From NCBI RefSeq assembly GCF_001536285.1, contig NZ_FAOZ01000013.1, positions 62,001 to 126,000 of the forward strand: a stretch of DNA of 64,000 nt. Direction: 5' to 3'. The notes beneath the pieces were generated by a model. That model made no database searches. It was not told the origin of the DNA and saw only the letters and a list, made by a program, of their open reading frames with translations. Position numbers and translations under genes: made by a program. Positions within the stretch are counted from its first letter, which is position 1. Every line of letters begins with the position of its first letter. Shown here in pieces: positions 49,423 to 60,856 of this stretch. The DNA comes from Parafrankia irregularis. GTDB taxonomy: Bacteria > Actinomycetota > Actinomycetes > Frankiales > Frankiaceae.

Positions 49423-49475
49423 GGAAGAGTGAAGGCTTTGGGTCGTTCCAGCAGCCAGAATCCTCCACTCCTGCC
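49423..49475. repeat. dispersed palindromic element, copy G (degenerate)
   Basis: The arms 49423-49445 and 49452-49475 keep the family pattern (AGAGTGAAGG / TCCTCCACTC and the inner GGTCG / CAGCC) but with several mismatches, and no flanking modules are recognisable. A 10-bp repeat of CCCGGCTCGG precedes it. It lies between the CoA-transferase and pentapeptide genes. Confidence 0.55.
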
Positions 49476-49551
49476 CGGCGGCAACGGCAGCGACCGGGAT
49501 CCAGGGCGGCGGACCGCCAGACGATCGGTTGGGCGCAACTACTCCCCTGTC

Positions 49552-49571
49552 AGCCACAATGTGGCTAATCT
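49552..49571 (+). promoter_or_regulatory. candidate promoter with dyad before the pentapeptide gene
   Basis: TAATCT (49566-49571) is a -10-like box ending 8 bases before the ATG at 49580, which would make the mRNA leaderless or nearly so. The perfect dyad AGCCAC-AAT-GTGGCT (49552-49566) overlaps its upstream edge and could be an operator. Confidence 0.4.
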
Positions 49572-49579
49572 CACCGTCT

Positions 49580-50431
49580 ATGACGCGGGACGAGCACAAC
49601 GGGGCGCTTCGGCCGTACCAGGAGGTGCGGCCGTCGGAAGAGTTACCCGTCACGTCAGCGTGGTGGAGCCACCCACTCGCCGGGCTCCTCGCCGCGATCC
49701 GCGCACGGCCCGCTGGTGCCGCGGTAACGGCTGAATCCGCTGGAACCTCCGGAACCACCGGGGCCGGACGCTCCGGAGCCGGGGCCGGGGCCGGCCGTGC
49801 TGGCGCCGACCTCGCCGGCCGGGCCTTCACCGGCCGGAACCTGCGCGGGGCCGACCTGCGCGGGGCCTTTCTCAGCGGCGCCGACCTGCGCGGAGCGGAC
49901 CTGCGCGGAGCGTGCCTGCGCGGCGCCGATCTGCGGGACGCCGACCTGAGCAGCGCCGCGCTGTCCGGCGCGGACCTGCACGGGGCGCTGCTCGTCGGCA
50001 CCTTTCTCAGCCGCGCGGACCTGCGCGGCGCCGATCTGGGCCGGGTGTACCTGCGCCGGGCCGATCTGCGTGGCGCCTTTCTCGGGCGCGCCGACCTGCG
50101 GGGAGCGGATGCCGCCGAGATCGTCCTGCGCGGTGCGGTCCTGCGGGGCGCCGATGCGACGGGCGCCGTCCTGGACACCATGGACCTGCGGGGGGCGGAC
50201 CTGCGTGGGCTCCGGCTGGCCGGTGCGCGCCTGCTCCGCGTCGATCTGCGTGGGGCGGACGTCCGTGACACCGACCTCGGCGAAGCCGTCCTCTGCGCCG
50301 CCCGGCTTGATCGACTGCGCTGGTCCACGACGACGACCTGGCCCCGCGACGAGTGGGCTCACCGGGTGCGCTCGGCCTCCCATCGGACCTCCCCCGACAT
50401 GTTCGAGGTCGTCGACGGCTCCGCGCGCTGA
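49580..50431 (+). CDS. pentapeptide repeat protein
   Basis: A 283-residue protein whose middle (about residues 80-235) is almost entirely pentapeptide repeats of the form A(D/N)LRG, for example ADLRGADLRGACLRGADLRD, predicted to form a right-handed quadrilateral beta helix. Some family members mimic DNA and protect gyrase (MfpA/Qnr type), while others have no known role. There is no signal peptide or membrane helix. ATG at 49580 is chosen because a -10 box lies just upstream. The first 75 residues are non-repetitive with a Trp-rich patch (SAWWSHPLAGLLAAI). Confidence 0.88.
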   Translation: MTRDEHNGALRPYQEVRPSEELPVTSAWWSHPLAGLLAAIRARPAGAAVTAESAGTSGTTGAGRSGAGAGAGRAGADLAGRAFTGRNLRGADLRGAFLSGADLRGADLRGACLRGADLRDADLSSAALSGADLHGALLVGTFLSRADLRGADLGRVYLRRADLRGAFLGRADLRGADAAEIVLRGAVLRGADATGAVLDTMDLRGADLRGLRLAGARLLRVDLRGADVRDTDLGEAVLCAARLDRLRWSTTTTWPRDEWAHRVRSASHRTSPDMFEVVDGSAR

Positions 50432-50578
50432 CCCGCGCCGGTTCCCTTCCTCGCATGACGCTTCGGCCTTACCAGTCGAGTCCGAGACGGGTTCGTCCTA
50501 CGATCTGCTGATGAGGCTGAGCCTGATGAAGCTGAACCCGCGGCGCATGACCACGGTGTGTGCTCCGAGGTCGGCCTG

Positions 50579-50803
50579 ATGGGCCTGTTCCGGCGCCGCC
50601 CGGACGCGGCGCGTGACGACGATCCGGCCCCGACCTTCGGCGGGCGGACACTGAGCCGGCTGTTCGGCGTCTCGTGCACCGAATGCCGGCTCGGGCCGGC
50701 GTCGTTCACCCGGGTCGCGGCCGAAGCCTACGCCTGGGCCAACACCCACAACGAGCTGCACCACCCGGCCAGATCCTCTGCCCGGGTCGTCACGCACCGC
50801 TGA
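50579..50803 (+). CDS. small conserved-looking protein with a CxxC motif
   Basis: A 74-residue protein of unknown function. It begins MGLFRRRP, has an acidic stretch, then GVSCTECRLGPA with one C-x-x-C pair, and VAAEAYAWANTHNELHH, which looks like a helix. A single pair is not a complete zinc site, so dimeric zinc binding or a redox role is possible. ATG at 50579 follows GAGGTCGG. It is convergent with clpB (22 bases apart). The Arg-rich tip and C-x-x-C are the only visible functional hints. Confidence 0.55.
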   Translation: MGLFRRRPDAARDDDPAPTFGGRTLSRLFGVSCTECRLGPASFTRVAAEAYAWANTHNELHHPARSSARVVTHR

Positions 50804-50825
50804 CCACGGCTCGCGGAGCGCGAAC

Positions 50826-53458
<2,633 letters not shown>

Positions 53459-53468
<10 letters not shown>

Positions 53469-53866
53469 CTGTGCAGCACCTCGCCTCGGGCGGGTCGGGC
53501 GGCTCGCAACAGCCGTTCCAGATCGTCGATGCGGTCGAGCAGGTCGAGCACGACCCCGGACGCCGTGTAGGTGATCCCGAGATCGCGCCGCAGCCGTTCG
53601 ATGCGCCCGGCGCGGGCCACCGCCCGCGCTTCCAGGACGTACCGGCCGCCCGGGTCGGTCTCGGCGTCGAGCAGGCCCAGCGCGACCAGCCTGCGTACCA
53701 GGTCGGGATGCAGGTGGGTCACGGCGCAGAACGCGTCGAGCTCGAGGCGTTCGGGGTCGCCCGTGTCACCGGGGCGTTCGGGGCGTCCGGGGCCATCAGG
53801 GCCTGCGGTGCCGCGGCCCGCGGGACGGTCGCCCCGCGGCTGGACCCGGACGAGCAGCGCGTTCAT
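53459..53866 (-). CDS. CbpM/MerR-like chaperone modulator
   Basis: A 135-residue protein in the place that hspR often holds in actinobacterial dnaK operons. Its core ([47 protein letters not shown]) resembles the MerR-like HTH of HspR but is closer to CbpM, which binds the DnaJ-type CbpA. The C-terminal coiled coil ([19 protein letters not shown]) is typical of both. I cannot settle whether it is a DNA-binding repressor or a J-protein modulator. It starts at ATG 53866 (GAGGGAGGC site), 17 bases after dnaJ. Confidence 0.75.
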
Positions 53867-53882
53867 GCCGCCTCCCTCACCG

Positions 53883-54917
53883 TCATGCCGCCTCCCTGGG
53901 GTTGAAGGAGGAATCCCGGGCGAGCTCGCGGAACAACTCCGTCTCACGTTCCGTCGGGCTGGCCGGGACCATGATCCAAACCTGCGCGTACAGGTCACCG
54001 CCGCTCGGTTGTTTCCGTCCGGGCAGGCCCCGGCCTCGCAGGCGCAGCCGGCGGCCGCTGGAGGTGCCCGCCGGCACGGCGAGGCTCACCCGCTCGCCGT
54101 CCGGCGTGTCCAGGCTGACCGTGGTCCCCAGCGCGGCCTCCCACGGCGTCAGCGGCAGTTCGGTGTGGACGTCTCGCCCCTCGACCCGGAACCGCGGGTC
54201 GGGCAGCAGCCGCACCACCAGGTACAGGTCGCCGGCGCTCCCGCCGCCCCGCCCGCGCCCGCCCTGGCCGGCGAGCCGCAGCCGCTGGCCGTCGCGGATG
54301 CCCGCGGGGACCGTCACCTCGATCTCCCGCGGGCCGTCGGCGCCAGGCAGCGTCACCCGGCGCCGCCCGCCGTGGTACGCCTCGCTCAGGGTGGCCTGGA
54401 TCTCCGCCTCCTGGTCGGCACCGGGCACCGGGCCGGCACCGCCCCGTCGGCGGGAGAAGGCGTGCGCGCCCATGCCGAACAGGTCGCCGATGTCGAACCC
54501 CTCGAACCCCTCGAAGCCGCCGCCGAATCCCCCGTCGAAGCCGCGAAAGCCCTCGGCGTCCTCGAAACCGAACCGCTGGCCGGCTCCCCCACCGGCTCCA
54601 CCGGCCCCGGCCCGACCGCCTCGGCGGGCGCCGGCCCGCGCCCCTGCCGCCCAGCGCTCCGCCCCCTCGGGGACGCGGCGGAAGTCGGCGCCGAACCGGT
54701 CGTAGCGGGCCCGGGCACCCGGGTCGGAGAGCACGTCGTATGCCTCGGACAAATCCTTGAACCGTTCCTCGGCCGACGGATCGGAGTTGATGTCCGGGTG
54801 GTACTTCCGGGCGAGCTTGCGGTACGCCCGCTGGATCGCGTCCGCGTCGGCGTCCCTGGGAACGCCGAGGACCTCGTAGAAGTCCTGGCCGGTCGCCCCG
54901 GTCGCGCCGCCGCTCAC
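53883..54917 (-). CDS. DnaJ-type J-protein (CbpA-like, no zinc finger)
   Basis: A 344-residue J-domain co-chaperone. The J domain (residues 12-78) has [20 protein letters not shown] and the HPD tripeptide in KYHPDINSD, which stimulates DnaK ATPase. A Gly/Phe-rich region follows. The C-terminal client-binding domains have no CxxCxGxG zinc motifs, so it is the CbpA/DnaJ class B form. GTG at 54917 makes a GTGA overlap with the grpE stop and begins directly before the J domain; an earlier start at 55052 would duplicate grpE coding sequence. Confidence 0.9.
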   Translation of the reverse strand: MSGGATGATGQDFYEVLGVPRDADADAIQRAYRKLARKYHPDINSDPSAEERFKDLSEAYDVLSDPGARARYDRFGADFRRVPEGAERWAAGARAGARRGGRAGAGGAGGGAGQRFGFEDAEGFRGFDGGFGGGFEGFEGFDIGDLFGMGAHAFSRRRGGAGPVPGADQEAEIQATLSEAYHGGRRRVTLPGADGPREIEVTVPAGIRDGQRLRLAGQGGRGRGGGSAGDLYLVVRLLPDPRFRVEGRDVHTELPLTPWEAALGTTVSLDTPDGERVSLAVPAGTSSGRRLRLRGRGLPGRKQPSGGDLYAQVWIMVPASPTERETELFRELARDSSFNPREAA

Positions 54918-55597
54918 GGCGACGTCCCCGGCGGCGTCCAGGCCGGCCGCCCCGCCGACCTCGGCCCCGCCGACCTCGGCCCCTCCGGCCGCGGCGTTTC
55001 CGGCCGCGGGGCTTCCGGTCGCAGTGCTTCCGGCCGACGGCCCACCGTCCATGGCGTCTGCGGCGCCCGTGGCGCCTGCGCTGTCTGTGGCGTCTGTGGC
55101 GTCCCCGTGTGCGGGCCGGCGCTCACCGCGACCGACGCGGGCCGCAGCACCCGGCCGTCCGCGGCGAACCCGGCACGCAGGACGTCCATCACGGTGCCGG
55201 CGGGCGGCGGGTCCGGTGTGGCCGAGACGTCGACCACCGCGCCCACCTCGTGCCGGTTCGGGTCGAACGGGCCGTGCTCGTCGTCCAGCCGGACGACACC
55301 GCAGCGGCGCAGCGCCTCCAGCGCGAGCTGGCGCACCCCGCGCACCCCGTCGAGCAGCGAGCCGGGGTCAGCGGACGCGTGCGACAGTGCCAGCTCCAGA
55401 TGATCGAGCACGGGCAGCCAGGCGAGCACGACCCGGTCCCGCTCAGCGGTCCGAGCCGCCGCCAGCTCCCGGCCGGTGCGGCGGCGGAAGTTGTCGAAGT
55501 CGGCCAGCGTCCGCAGCTGTCGGTCCCGGCATTCCTCCAGCTCGACCGCCAGGTCCGGCGCCGCCGGCGCCTTCTCGGGACGCCCGTTCTCAGTCAT
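54914..55597 (-). CDS. grpE: GrpE nucleotide exchange factor
   Basis: A 227-residue GrpE-like protein. The coiled-coil/beta domain is recognisable: [19 protein letters not shown] near residue 30, and [20 protein letters not shown] with [20 protein letters not shown] in the beta domain. Its C-terminus is a Pro/Arg-rich tail (about residues 165-227, PETPRPEG-type repeats) not found in standard GrpE. It releases ADP from DnaK. ATG at 55597 overlaps the dnaK stop by 8 bases; a GTG at 55603 is possible. It is shorter in its N-terminal coiled coil than the housekeeping GrpE of actinobacteria. Confidence 0.88.
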   Translation of the reverse strand: MTENGRPEKAPAAPDLAVELEECRDRQLRTLADFDNFRRRTGRELAAARTAERDRVVLAWLPVLDHLELALSHASADPGSLLDGVRGVRQLALEALRRCGVVRLDDEHGPFDPNRHEVGAVVDVSATPDPPPAGTVMDVLRAGFAADGRVLRPASVAVSAGPHTGTPQTPQTAQAPRAPQTPWTVGRRPEALRPEAPRPETPRPEGPRSAGPRSAGRPAWTPPGTSP

Positions 55598-57560
55598 CGC
55601 CACGGGTGGTGAACTCGGCGTCGATCACATCGTCACCTGCCGCGCCGCCCCGTCCAGCGCCAGCCCCGCCAGCCCCACCGGGCCCGCCGGCCGCACCGGC
55701 TCCGGCTCCCGTTCCCGTTCCTGTTCCCGCGGAGCGACCGCCGCTCGGCGCCGACGCCGTCTCCCGCGCCGTCGCCGACGGCAGGCCGTAGAGCACCTGC
55801 TGAAGATCGTTCACCAGCGGGCGGACCCGGTCAAGATCGGCCCGCTCCTCCAGCGCCCGACGCGCATCGGTGATCAGCTGATCGGCACGGGCCCGCTCGT
55901 GCACCGGTACCTCGTCGCCGAGCTCCGTCAGCCGACGTTCCACCTGGTAGACGATCGTGTCGAGCTGGTTGCGGGCGTCGGCGTTCTCGCGCAGCGCCGC
56001 GTCCTCCGCACGGTTGCGCTCGGCGTCGGCGACCATCCGGTCGATGTCCTCCGACGGCAGGTTCGTGTTCTCGGAAATGGTGATCTGCTGTTCCGCGCCG
56101 GTGTCGGCGTCTTTCGCGGTGACCTTCAGAATGCCGTTGGCATCGATGTCATAGGTGACGTCCACACGGGCCTCGCCGCGAGCCGCCGGACGTATTCCCT
56201 CCAGCCGGAAACGGCCCAGCGTCCGATTGTCCGCGGCCATCTCACGCTCGCCCTGCAACACCACGATGTCGACGGCCGACTGGTTGTCCTCGGCTGTCGA
56301 GAACGTCTCCGTGCGCCGCGCGGGAATCGTGGTGTTGCGCTCGATCACCCTGGTGCTCACACCACCGAGCGTCTCCACTCCGAGCGAGAGCGGGGTGACG
56401 TCGAGCAGCAGCACGTCGGACACCTCGCCCTTGAGCACCGCGGCCTGCACGGCGGCACCGACGGCGACGACCTCGTCCGGATTGACGGTCATGTTCGGGT
56501 CCTTGCCGGCCGTGAACCGGCGCACCGCGCCCTGCACCGCCGGCATTCTGGTCGCACCGCCGACCAGAATGACCTCGTCGATGTCCTGCTCCGCGGTCTT
56601 CGCGTCCTTCATCGCCTGGCGCAGCGCGGGTGTGCACCGCTCCAGCAGGTCGGACGTGCTCGCTTCGAACTGCGCCCGGGTAAGCGTCGTGCTCAGATGC
56701 TGGGGACCGTTCGCGTCGGCCGTGATGAAAGGCAGACTGACCTGCGTCTGGGTGACCGACGAAAGCTCGATCTTGGCTTTCTCCGCCGCCTCGAACAGCC
56801 GCTGCAGCGCCTGCGGGTCCTTACGCAGATCGATACCGGACGTCTTCGCGAAGTCGTCCGCGAGGACGTCCACCAGGCGGCGGTCCCAGTCGTTGCCGCC
56901 CAGGTGGGTGTCACCCGCCGTCGCCCGCACCTCGACAATGCCGTCACCCACGTCGAGAACCGAGACGTCGAACGTGCCACCACCGAGGTCGAACACCAGG
57001 ACGGTCTCATGTGACCGTTTCTCCAGCCCGTAGGCGAGCGCCGCGGCAGTCGGCTCGTTGATGATCCGCAGGACCTCCAGGCCGGCGATCCGGCCGGCGT
57101 CCTTGGTGGCCTGTCGCTGCGCGTCGTTGAAATAGGCCGGTACGGTGATCACCGCTTCGGTGACCCGCTCCCCCAGGAACCGGCCGGCGTCGTCCACCAG
57201 CTTGCGCAGCACCATCGCCGAGATCTCCTCGGGCGCGTACCGGCGCCCGCGCACCGCGATCCGGACGGCGTCGTCCTTTCCCGCCTCCAGATCGAAGGTG
57301 ACGGTCCTGAGCTCACTGGTCACCTCGCTGTAGCGGCGGCCGATGAACCGCTTCACCGAGGTGATCGTGCCCTTCGGGTTGAGGATCGCCTGCCGGCGCG
57401 CCAGCTCACCCACCAGCCGCTCGCCGCTCTCCGTGAAGGCGACCACCGACGGTGTCGTGCGCGAGCCCTCGGAGTTGGGAACGACGGTCGGCTGACCGCC
57501 CTCGACGACCGCGATAACCGAGTTGGTCGTCCCCAGGTCTATTCCAACAGCCTTTCCCAC
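55590..57560 (-). CDS. dnaK: Hsp70 chaperone DnaK
   Basis: A 656-residue Hsp70. The ATPase domain has [19 protein letters not shown] near residue 4, [15 protein letters not shown] near 160 and [14 protein letters not shown] near 310. The substrate-binding domain starts with [17 protein letters not shown]. The alpha lid is followed by a Gly/Ala/Thr-rich tail and the end [17 protein letters not shown] at 57560 has GGGAGGAC 5 bases upstream; the frame to 57728 lies in the regulatory gap. First gene of the operon dnaK-grpE-dnaJ-cbpM-like-clpB, divergent from hsp20. The compact operon suggests a stress-specific set. Confidence 0.96.
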   Translation of the reverse strand: MGKAVGIDLGTTNSVIAVVEGGQPTVVPNSEGSRTTPSVVAFTESGERLVGELARRQAILNPKGTITSVKRFIGRRYSEVTSELRTVTFDLEAGKDDAVRIAVRGRRYAPEEISAMVLRKLVDDAGRFLGERVTEAVITVPAYFNDAQRQATKDAGRIAGLEVLRIINEPTAAALAYGLEKRSHETVLVFDLGGGTFDVSVLDVGDGIVEVRATAGDTHLGGNDWDRRLVDVLADDFAKTSGIDLRKDPQALQRLFEAAEKAKIELSSVTQTQVSLPFITADANGPQHLSTTLTRAQFEASTSDLLERCTPALRQAMKDAKTAEQDIDEVILVGGATRMPAVQGAVRRFTAGKDPNMTVNPDEVVAVGAAVQAAVLKGEVSDVLLLDVTPLSLGVETLGGVSTRVIERNTTIPARRTETFSTAEDNQSAVDIVVLQGEREMAADNRTLGRFRLEGIRPAARGEARVDVTYDIDANGILKVTAKDADTGAEQQITISENTNLPSEDIDRMVADAERNRAEDAALRENADARNQLDTIVYQVERRLTELGDEVPVHERARADQLITDARRALEERADLDRVRPLVNDLQQVLYGLPSATARETASAPSGGRSAGTGTGTGAGAGAAGGPGGAGGAGAGRGGAAGDDVIDAEFTTRGDD

Positions 57561-57963
57561 AATGTCCTCCCGCTGTCCTCCCGCTGGGGGATCGTCCTGC
57601 GCAGCGTTGCCACCGAAACGGGCGGTTGCCACCGAAAGCCGCCACGGGCGCGCACCGGGCCTCGCGGGTTTTCCAGCACCCGCGGGAAAACCACGGTCAC
57701 CGGCCACCCGCGGGAGAACCACGATCACCGGCCGCCGCCGTCCGTATCACCAGTCCCGCCGATGCCGTCTCACCGGACCGATGGCACCTGACTGTGCGAT
57801 ACCACTGGTTGCCGCCCCAAAACTCGGCGAGCGTCAGGTGGGCCGTGGCGGCTCCTGCCATACCCGATCAGGCCGCCTGCGCCAGCCCGAGTTGCCGGTC
57901 GGACGGCACGGACAGACCATCGCCAGGTAGCCGACCGAGGGCATCGAGGGAGGTATCACGATC
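57561..57963. promoter_or_regulatory. divergent dnaK-hsp20 control region with 28-bp direct repeats
   Basis: The gap holds two tandem 28-bp units (57678-57705 and 57706-57733), both starting ACCCGCGGGA and differing at two bases. GGTTTTCC (57668-57675) and GGAAAACC (57685-57692) form a dyad over the first unit. I find no HspR-type CTTGAGT-N7-ACTCAAG site and no CIRCE element. Symmetric or repeated sites between divergent heat-shock genes are good operator candidates, but the regulator is unknown. Confidence 0.5.
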
Positions 57964-58455
57964 ATGTCTCATCCTGTGCGCGCCGGGGGCGACCGACCGC
58001 TCCCGACCGTCCGCTGGGACCCGTTCCGCGAGATCGAGGACGCCTGGACCCGCATGGGCAGCCTGCTCGGTGACGTGGTCGGAGGTGAACGCCGGCCCTA
58101 CGGCGTCCTGGCCGGCCGGACGCCCGGCCTGGACATCGAGGAGACCGACGACGCCTTCATCGTGGAGCTGGAGCTGCCCGGTGTCCGGTCCGAGGATCTG
58201 TCGATCGACCTGCGGGACAACGAGCTGACGGTGAGTGGCGAGGTCAGGGAACGGGAAGCCCGCGGAACCCTTCGCCGCCAGGGCCGGCGGACGGGCCGGT
58301 TCGAGCACGCGATCACCGTCCCCGGCGAGGTCAACCCGGATACGACAACAGCCAGCCTCGACTGCGGCGTCCTGACGCTGCGCCTGCCGAAGGCCCACCG
58401 CAGCCAGCCCCGCCACATCAACGTCTCCGAGCCGACATCCACGGAAACGACGTGA
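57964..58455 (+). CDS. hsp20: Hsp20/alpha-crystallin small heat shock protein
   Basis: A 163-residue small heat shock protein that holds unfolding proteins for DnaK/ClpB. The N-terminal arm contains VRWDPFREIEDAW. The alpha-crystallin domain (about residues 45-135) has PGLDIEETDDAFIVELELPG, LTVSGEVRERE and the end DCGVLTLRLPKAHRSQPRHI. The usual I-x-I motif at the C-terminus is replaced by HINV. ATG at 57964 follows GAGGGAGGTATCACG. Divergent from the dnaK operon, it is probably controlled by the same region. Confidence 0.93.
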   Translation: MSHPVRAGGDRPLPTVRWDPFREIEDAWTRMGSLLGDVVGGERRPYGVLAGRTPGLDIEETDDAFIVELELPGVRSEDLSIDLRDNELTVSGEVREREARGTLRRQGRRTGRFEHAITVPGEVNPDTTTASLDCGVLTLRLPKAHRSQPRHINVSEPTSTETT

Positions 58456-58671
58456 CGTCCACGGGAGCGAGGCGAGGCGGGGCCATCGCTTTCAGCAGCG
58501 CCCCGTAGGAAGGACCCGCGGCGGACCGCGCACCATGCTCCTCGGGCAGATCATCCCAGCCGCAGCTCACCGAATGGAAGCCACCCACCCATCGGCATCC
58601 TGCGCAGATCACCGAGAACGCCGATGGGGGCCCGCTGAACCGCTTCTGGCGCGGCTGATAAGCACCTGTTC

Positions 58672-60021
58672 GTGGCATTATTCGTCCGTCACCGCATCGA
58701 CGCGACCATGGCTGACGTCCTGGCCGCCCTGCTCGCCGTGGCCATCGGGGCCATCGAGGCAACCGAGGCAACCGAGGCTTGGTCCCGCACCCGCCGCCGG
58801 TCGGCGGGCGTCTCCGGATCCCGGCTCCCGACCGGTGCCAGCACTGGAGCCGCCGGGTGGGGACAGCTCGAGGACGGCCTGATGTGCCTGTCGGTGCGGT
58901 CCGCCTTCCACCTGCTGCTGAGCGCCGCCGAGGTTCCCCCCGGAAGCGAGGTCGCGATCTCCGCGGTGACCCACCCGGACATGGTGCGGCTCATCGAGCT
59001 GCACGGACTGCGGGCCGTCCCGGTGGACATCGACCCCAACACCCTCGCCGTTGACGAGCGGGCGCTGGACGCGGCCATCACCGAGCGGACCCGGATCCTG
59101 GTCGTCACGCACCTCTTCGGCGCACGGTCATCGATGGACGCCGCCGCGCGGGCAGCGCGCGACCACGGGCTTCTCCTCGTCGAGGACTGTGCGCAGTCCC
59201 TCCAGGGGCCGGACGACCGGGGTGATCCGCGGGCCGACGTGTCCCTGTTCAGCTTCGGGCTGCTCAAGACCGCGACCGCAATGGGCGGGGCGGTCGCCTG
59301 GGTGCGCCGGCCGGGGCTCGCCGCCGCCATGCGGGCCCGGCAGGAGAGCTGGCCCGAACAGTCCCGGCGCTCCTACGCGGCGAAGGTGCTCACCTGCATG
59401 GTGGCGCTCGTCGCCTCCCATCCGGTGCTGTACGCGCTCCTTTTCGGTGGGGGGCGGCGACTGGACCCGACCGCTCTGGTGCGTTCCCGGGTCCCGCGGG
59501 ACGAACCCGGATTCACCCGGTGGCTGCAGCGCAGGCCCTGCGACGCGCTGGCCCGGACCGTCGCCCGGCGGCTGGCCCGGTTCCCCTCGCACCGGCTGCG
59601 CCGCCGCACCGAGGCCGGCGAGGCGTTCGCCGCCGTGCTCGGGCAGAGGGTGTTCCGCCCGGGCGCCACCGCGCCGCGGCACACCCACTGGGTCTTCCCC
59701 GTCACCGTTGACGACCCGGACCGCGTGGTCCGTGAGCTGCGCACCGCCGGCGTCGACGCAACCCCGACCACCAGTCAGATCGCCGCGGTCGAACCCGCGC
59801 CGCCGGGCGCCGCCCGGGTGCTCGCCGGCCTGGTCTTCCTCCCGGCCTACCCCGGGCTGCCCGCGGCGCAGCGGGACCTGATGGCGGCCGCTGTCGCCGC
59901 CGGCGTGGCGTCAGGGGTGCGTGGTGGAGAGGGCCGGGCACAGGATGCGGTCGTGGGCGGAGAGGGTGGCGAGCGCGCGCACCGTCACGATGCCGCGCCA
60001 TTCCACCGTCTGCGCCGGTGA
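58672..60021 (+). CDS. DegT/DnrJ/EryC1-type aminotransferase
   Basis: A 449-residue PLP enzyme of the DegT family (sugar aminotransferase fold). The cofactor Lys is in FSFGLLKTATAMGGA (near residue 201). EVAISAVTHPDMVRL and VPVDIDPNTLAVD are typical, and LVEDCAQSLQGP holds the PLP-binding Asp. The sugar-type QYS/N region is not clear, so substrate is unknown. GTG at 58672 or ATG at 58708 could be the start. The last 37 codons overlap the convergent terpenoid-cyclase-fold gene and read as low-complexity sequence, so the true function ends near residue 410. Confidence 0.85.
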   Translation: MALFVRHRIDATMADVLAALLAVAIGAIEATEATEAWSRTRRRSAGVSGSRLPTGASTGAAGWGQLEDGLMCLSVRSAFHLLLSAAEVPPGSEVAISAVTHPDMVRLIELHGLRAVPVDIDPNTLAVDERALDAAITERTRILVVTHLFGARSSMDAAARAARDHGLLLVEDCAQSLQGPDDRGDPRADVSLFSFGLLKTATAMGGAVAWVRRPGLAAAMRARQESWPEQSRRSYAAKVLTCMVALVASHPVLYALLFGGGRRLDPTALVRSRVPRDEPGFTRWLQRRPCDALARTVARRLARFPSHRLRRRTEAGEAFAAVLGQRVFRPGATAPRHTHWVFPVTVDDPDRVVRELRTAGVDATPTTSQIAAVEPAPPGAARVLAGLVFLPAYPGLPAAQRDLMAAAVAAGVASGVRGGEGRAQDAVVGGEGGERAHRHDAAPFHRLRR

Positions 60022-60846
60022 CCATCCCAGCCAGCTGAACATCCACCCGCCGTCCGTGCGCTGCCCGTCCTCGAGCTGGTCGAGCCCTGCGCCGATCTGC
60101 TCGTCGCTGAACAGGGCCCGGCTGCGCAGCCCCGGCCGCGGGGACAGGTCCAGCGCGGTCAGCCGCTCGCCTTCGATCCCGCCGGGTACGGGAATCGAGC
60201 CGTCGGCTCCGATGTGGGGCCGCAGTGCCTCGATCGACCGCCCGGCGCGCTCCGCGTCGGGTGCCCGGTCGAGAAAGTCCAGCGCGAACTTCAGCACGTA
60301 GCCGCCGAGCGACTCCGGATCCGCCAGCACCGCCCAGCACCATTCGGTCGCACGTTCCAACCACTCGGTCGCACGCGCCAGCCGCGCCCGCGTGGCATCG
60401 GCGCCTGCGTGCGCCTCGGCACCGGAGAGCAGCTGCCCCAGAGCACCCGCGAACGCGAACGTCAGCTGGGATCCACCTTCGCCGGGCACCATCCACGGCG
60501 CGTGCGGATGGGCCGCCGCACCGGGCAACACGAAGGGCACACCGCCATCCGGAAGGGCGGTCGCCGCCACCCAGGCCGCGGCGCCGGCCACCATCGGATC
60601 AGCCTGCGCACCCACGGCTGCGAGCACCTCGATCGCCTGCAGGGTCGCGGTCGGCTCGCTGCCCGGCGTCCGGACATCGGGTTCGAGGGCGTGCCCGAAG
60701 CCGCCGTCCGCGTTGCGGTAGGCGCGCAGCGCGTCCAGCACCGGCGCCGCCGCCGCGCCGTGCAGGAGCCGGGCCAGAATGTGCCGTTCCAGCAGGCGGC
60801 CGTTGGCCAGCACGAACTGCTCGGCGGATGCGATGTCGACAGGCAT
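59911..60846 (-). CDS. terpenoid-cyclase/protein prenyltransferase-fold protein
   Basis: A 311-residue protein with repeated helix pairs of the alpha/alpha toroid fold. It shows VLDALRAYRNADGGFGHALEPD near residue 36, GGVPFVLPGA, and QLEDGQRTDGGWMFSWLGWSP near 260; the Q-W or D-G-G-F/W repeats are typical of squalene-hopene cyclase and prenyltransferase families. It is much shorter than cyclases and lacks the DxDD motif, so no cyclase activity is inferred. The function is unknown. It overlaps the convergent DegT gene by 111 bases. Confidence 0.75.
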   Translation of the reverse strand: MPVDIASAEQFVLANGRLLERHILARLLHGAAAAPVLDALRAYRNADGGFGHALEPDVRTPGSEPTATLQAIEVLAAVGAQADPMVAGAAAWVAATALPDGGVPFVLPGAAAHPHAPWMVPGEGGSQLTFAFAGALGQLLSGAEAHAGADATRARLARATEWLERATEWCWAVLADPESLGGYVLKFALDFLDRAPDAERAGRSIEALRPHIGADGSIPVPGGIEGERLTALDLSPRPGLRSRALFSDEQIGAGLDQLEDGQRTDGGWMFSWLGWSPAQTVEWRGIVTVRALATLSAHDRILCPALSTTHP

Positions 60847-60856
60847 GCGGGTGACG

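Noticed and set aside
57561-57963. HspR (HAIR) or CIRCE operator at dnaK
   Set aside because: I searched by eye for CTTGAGT-N7-ACTCAAG and for the CIRCE dyad and found neither.
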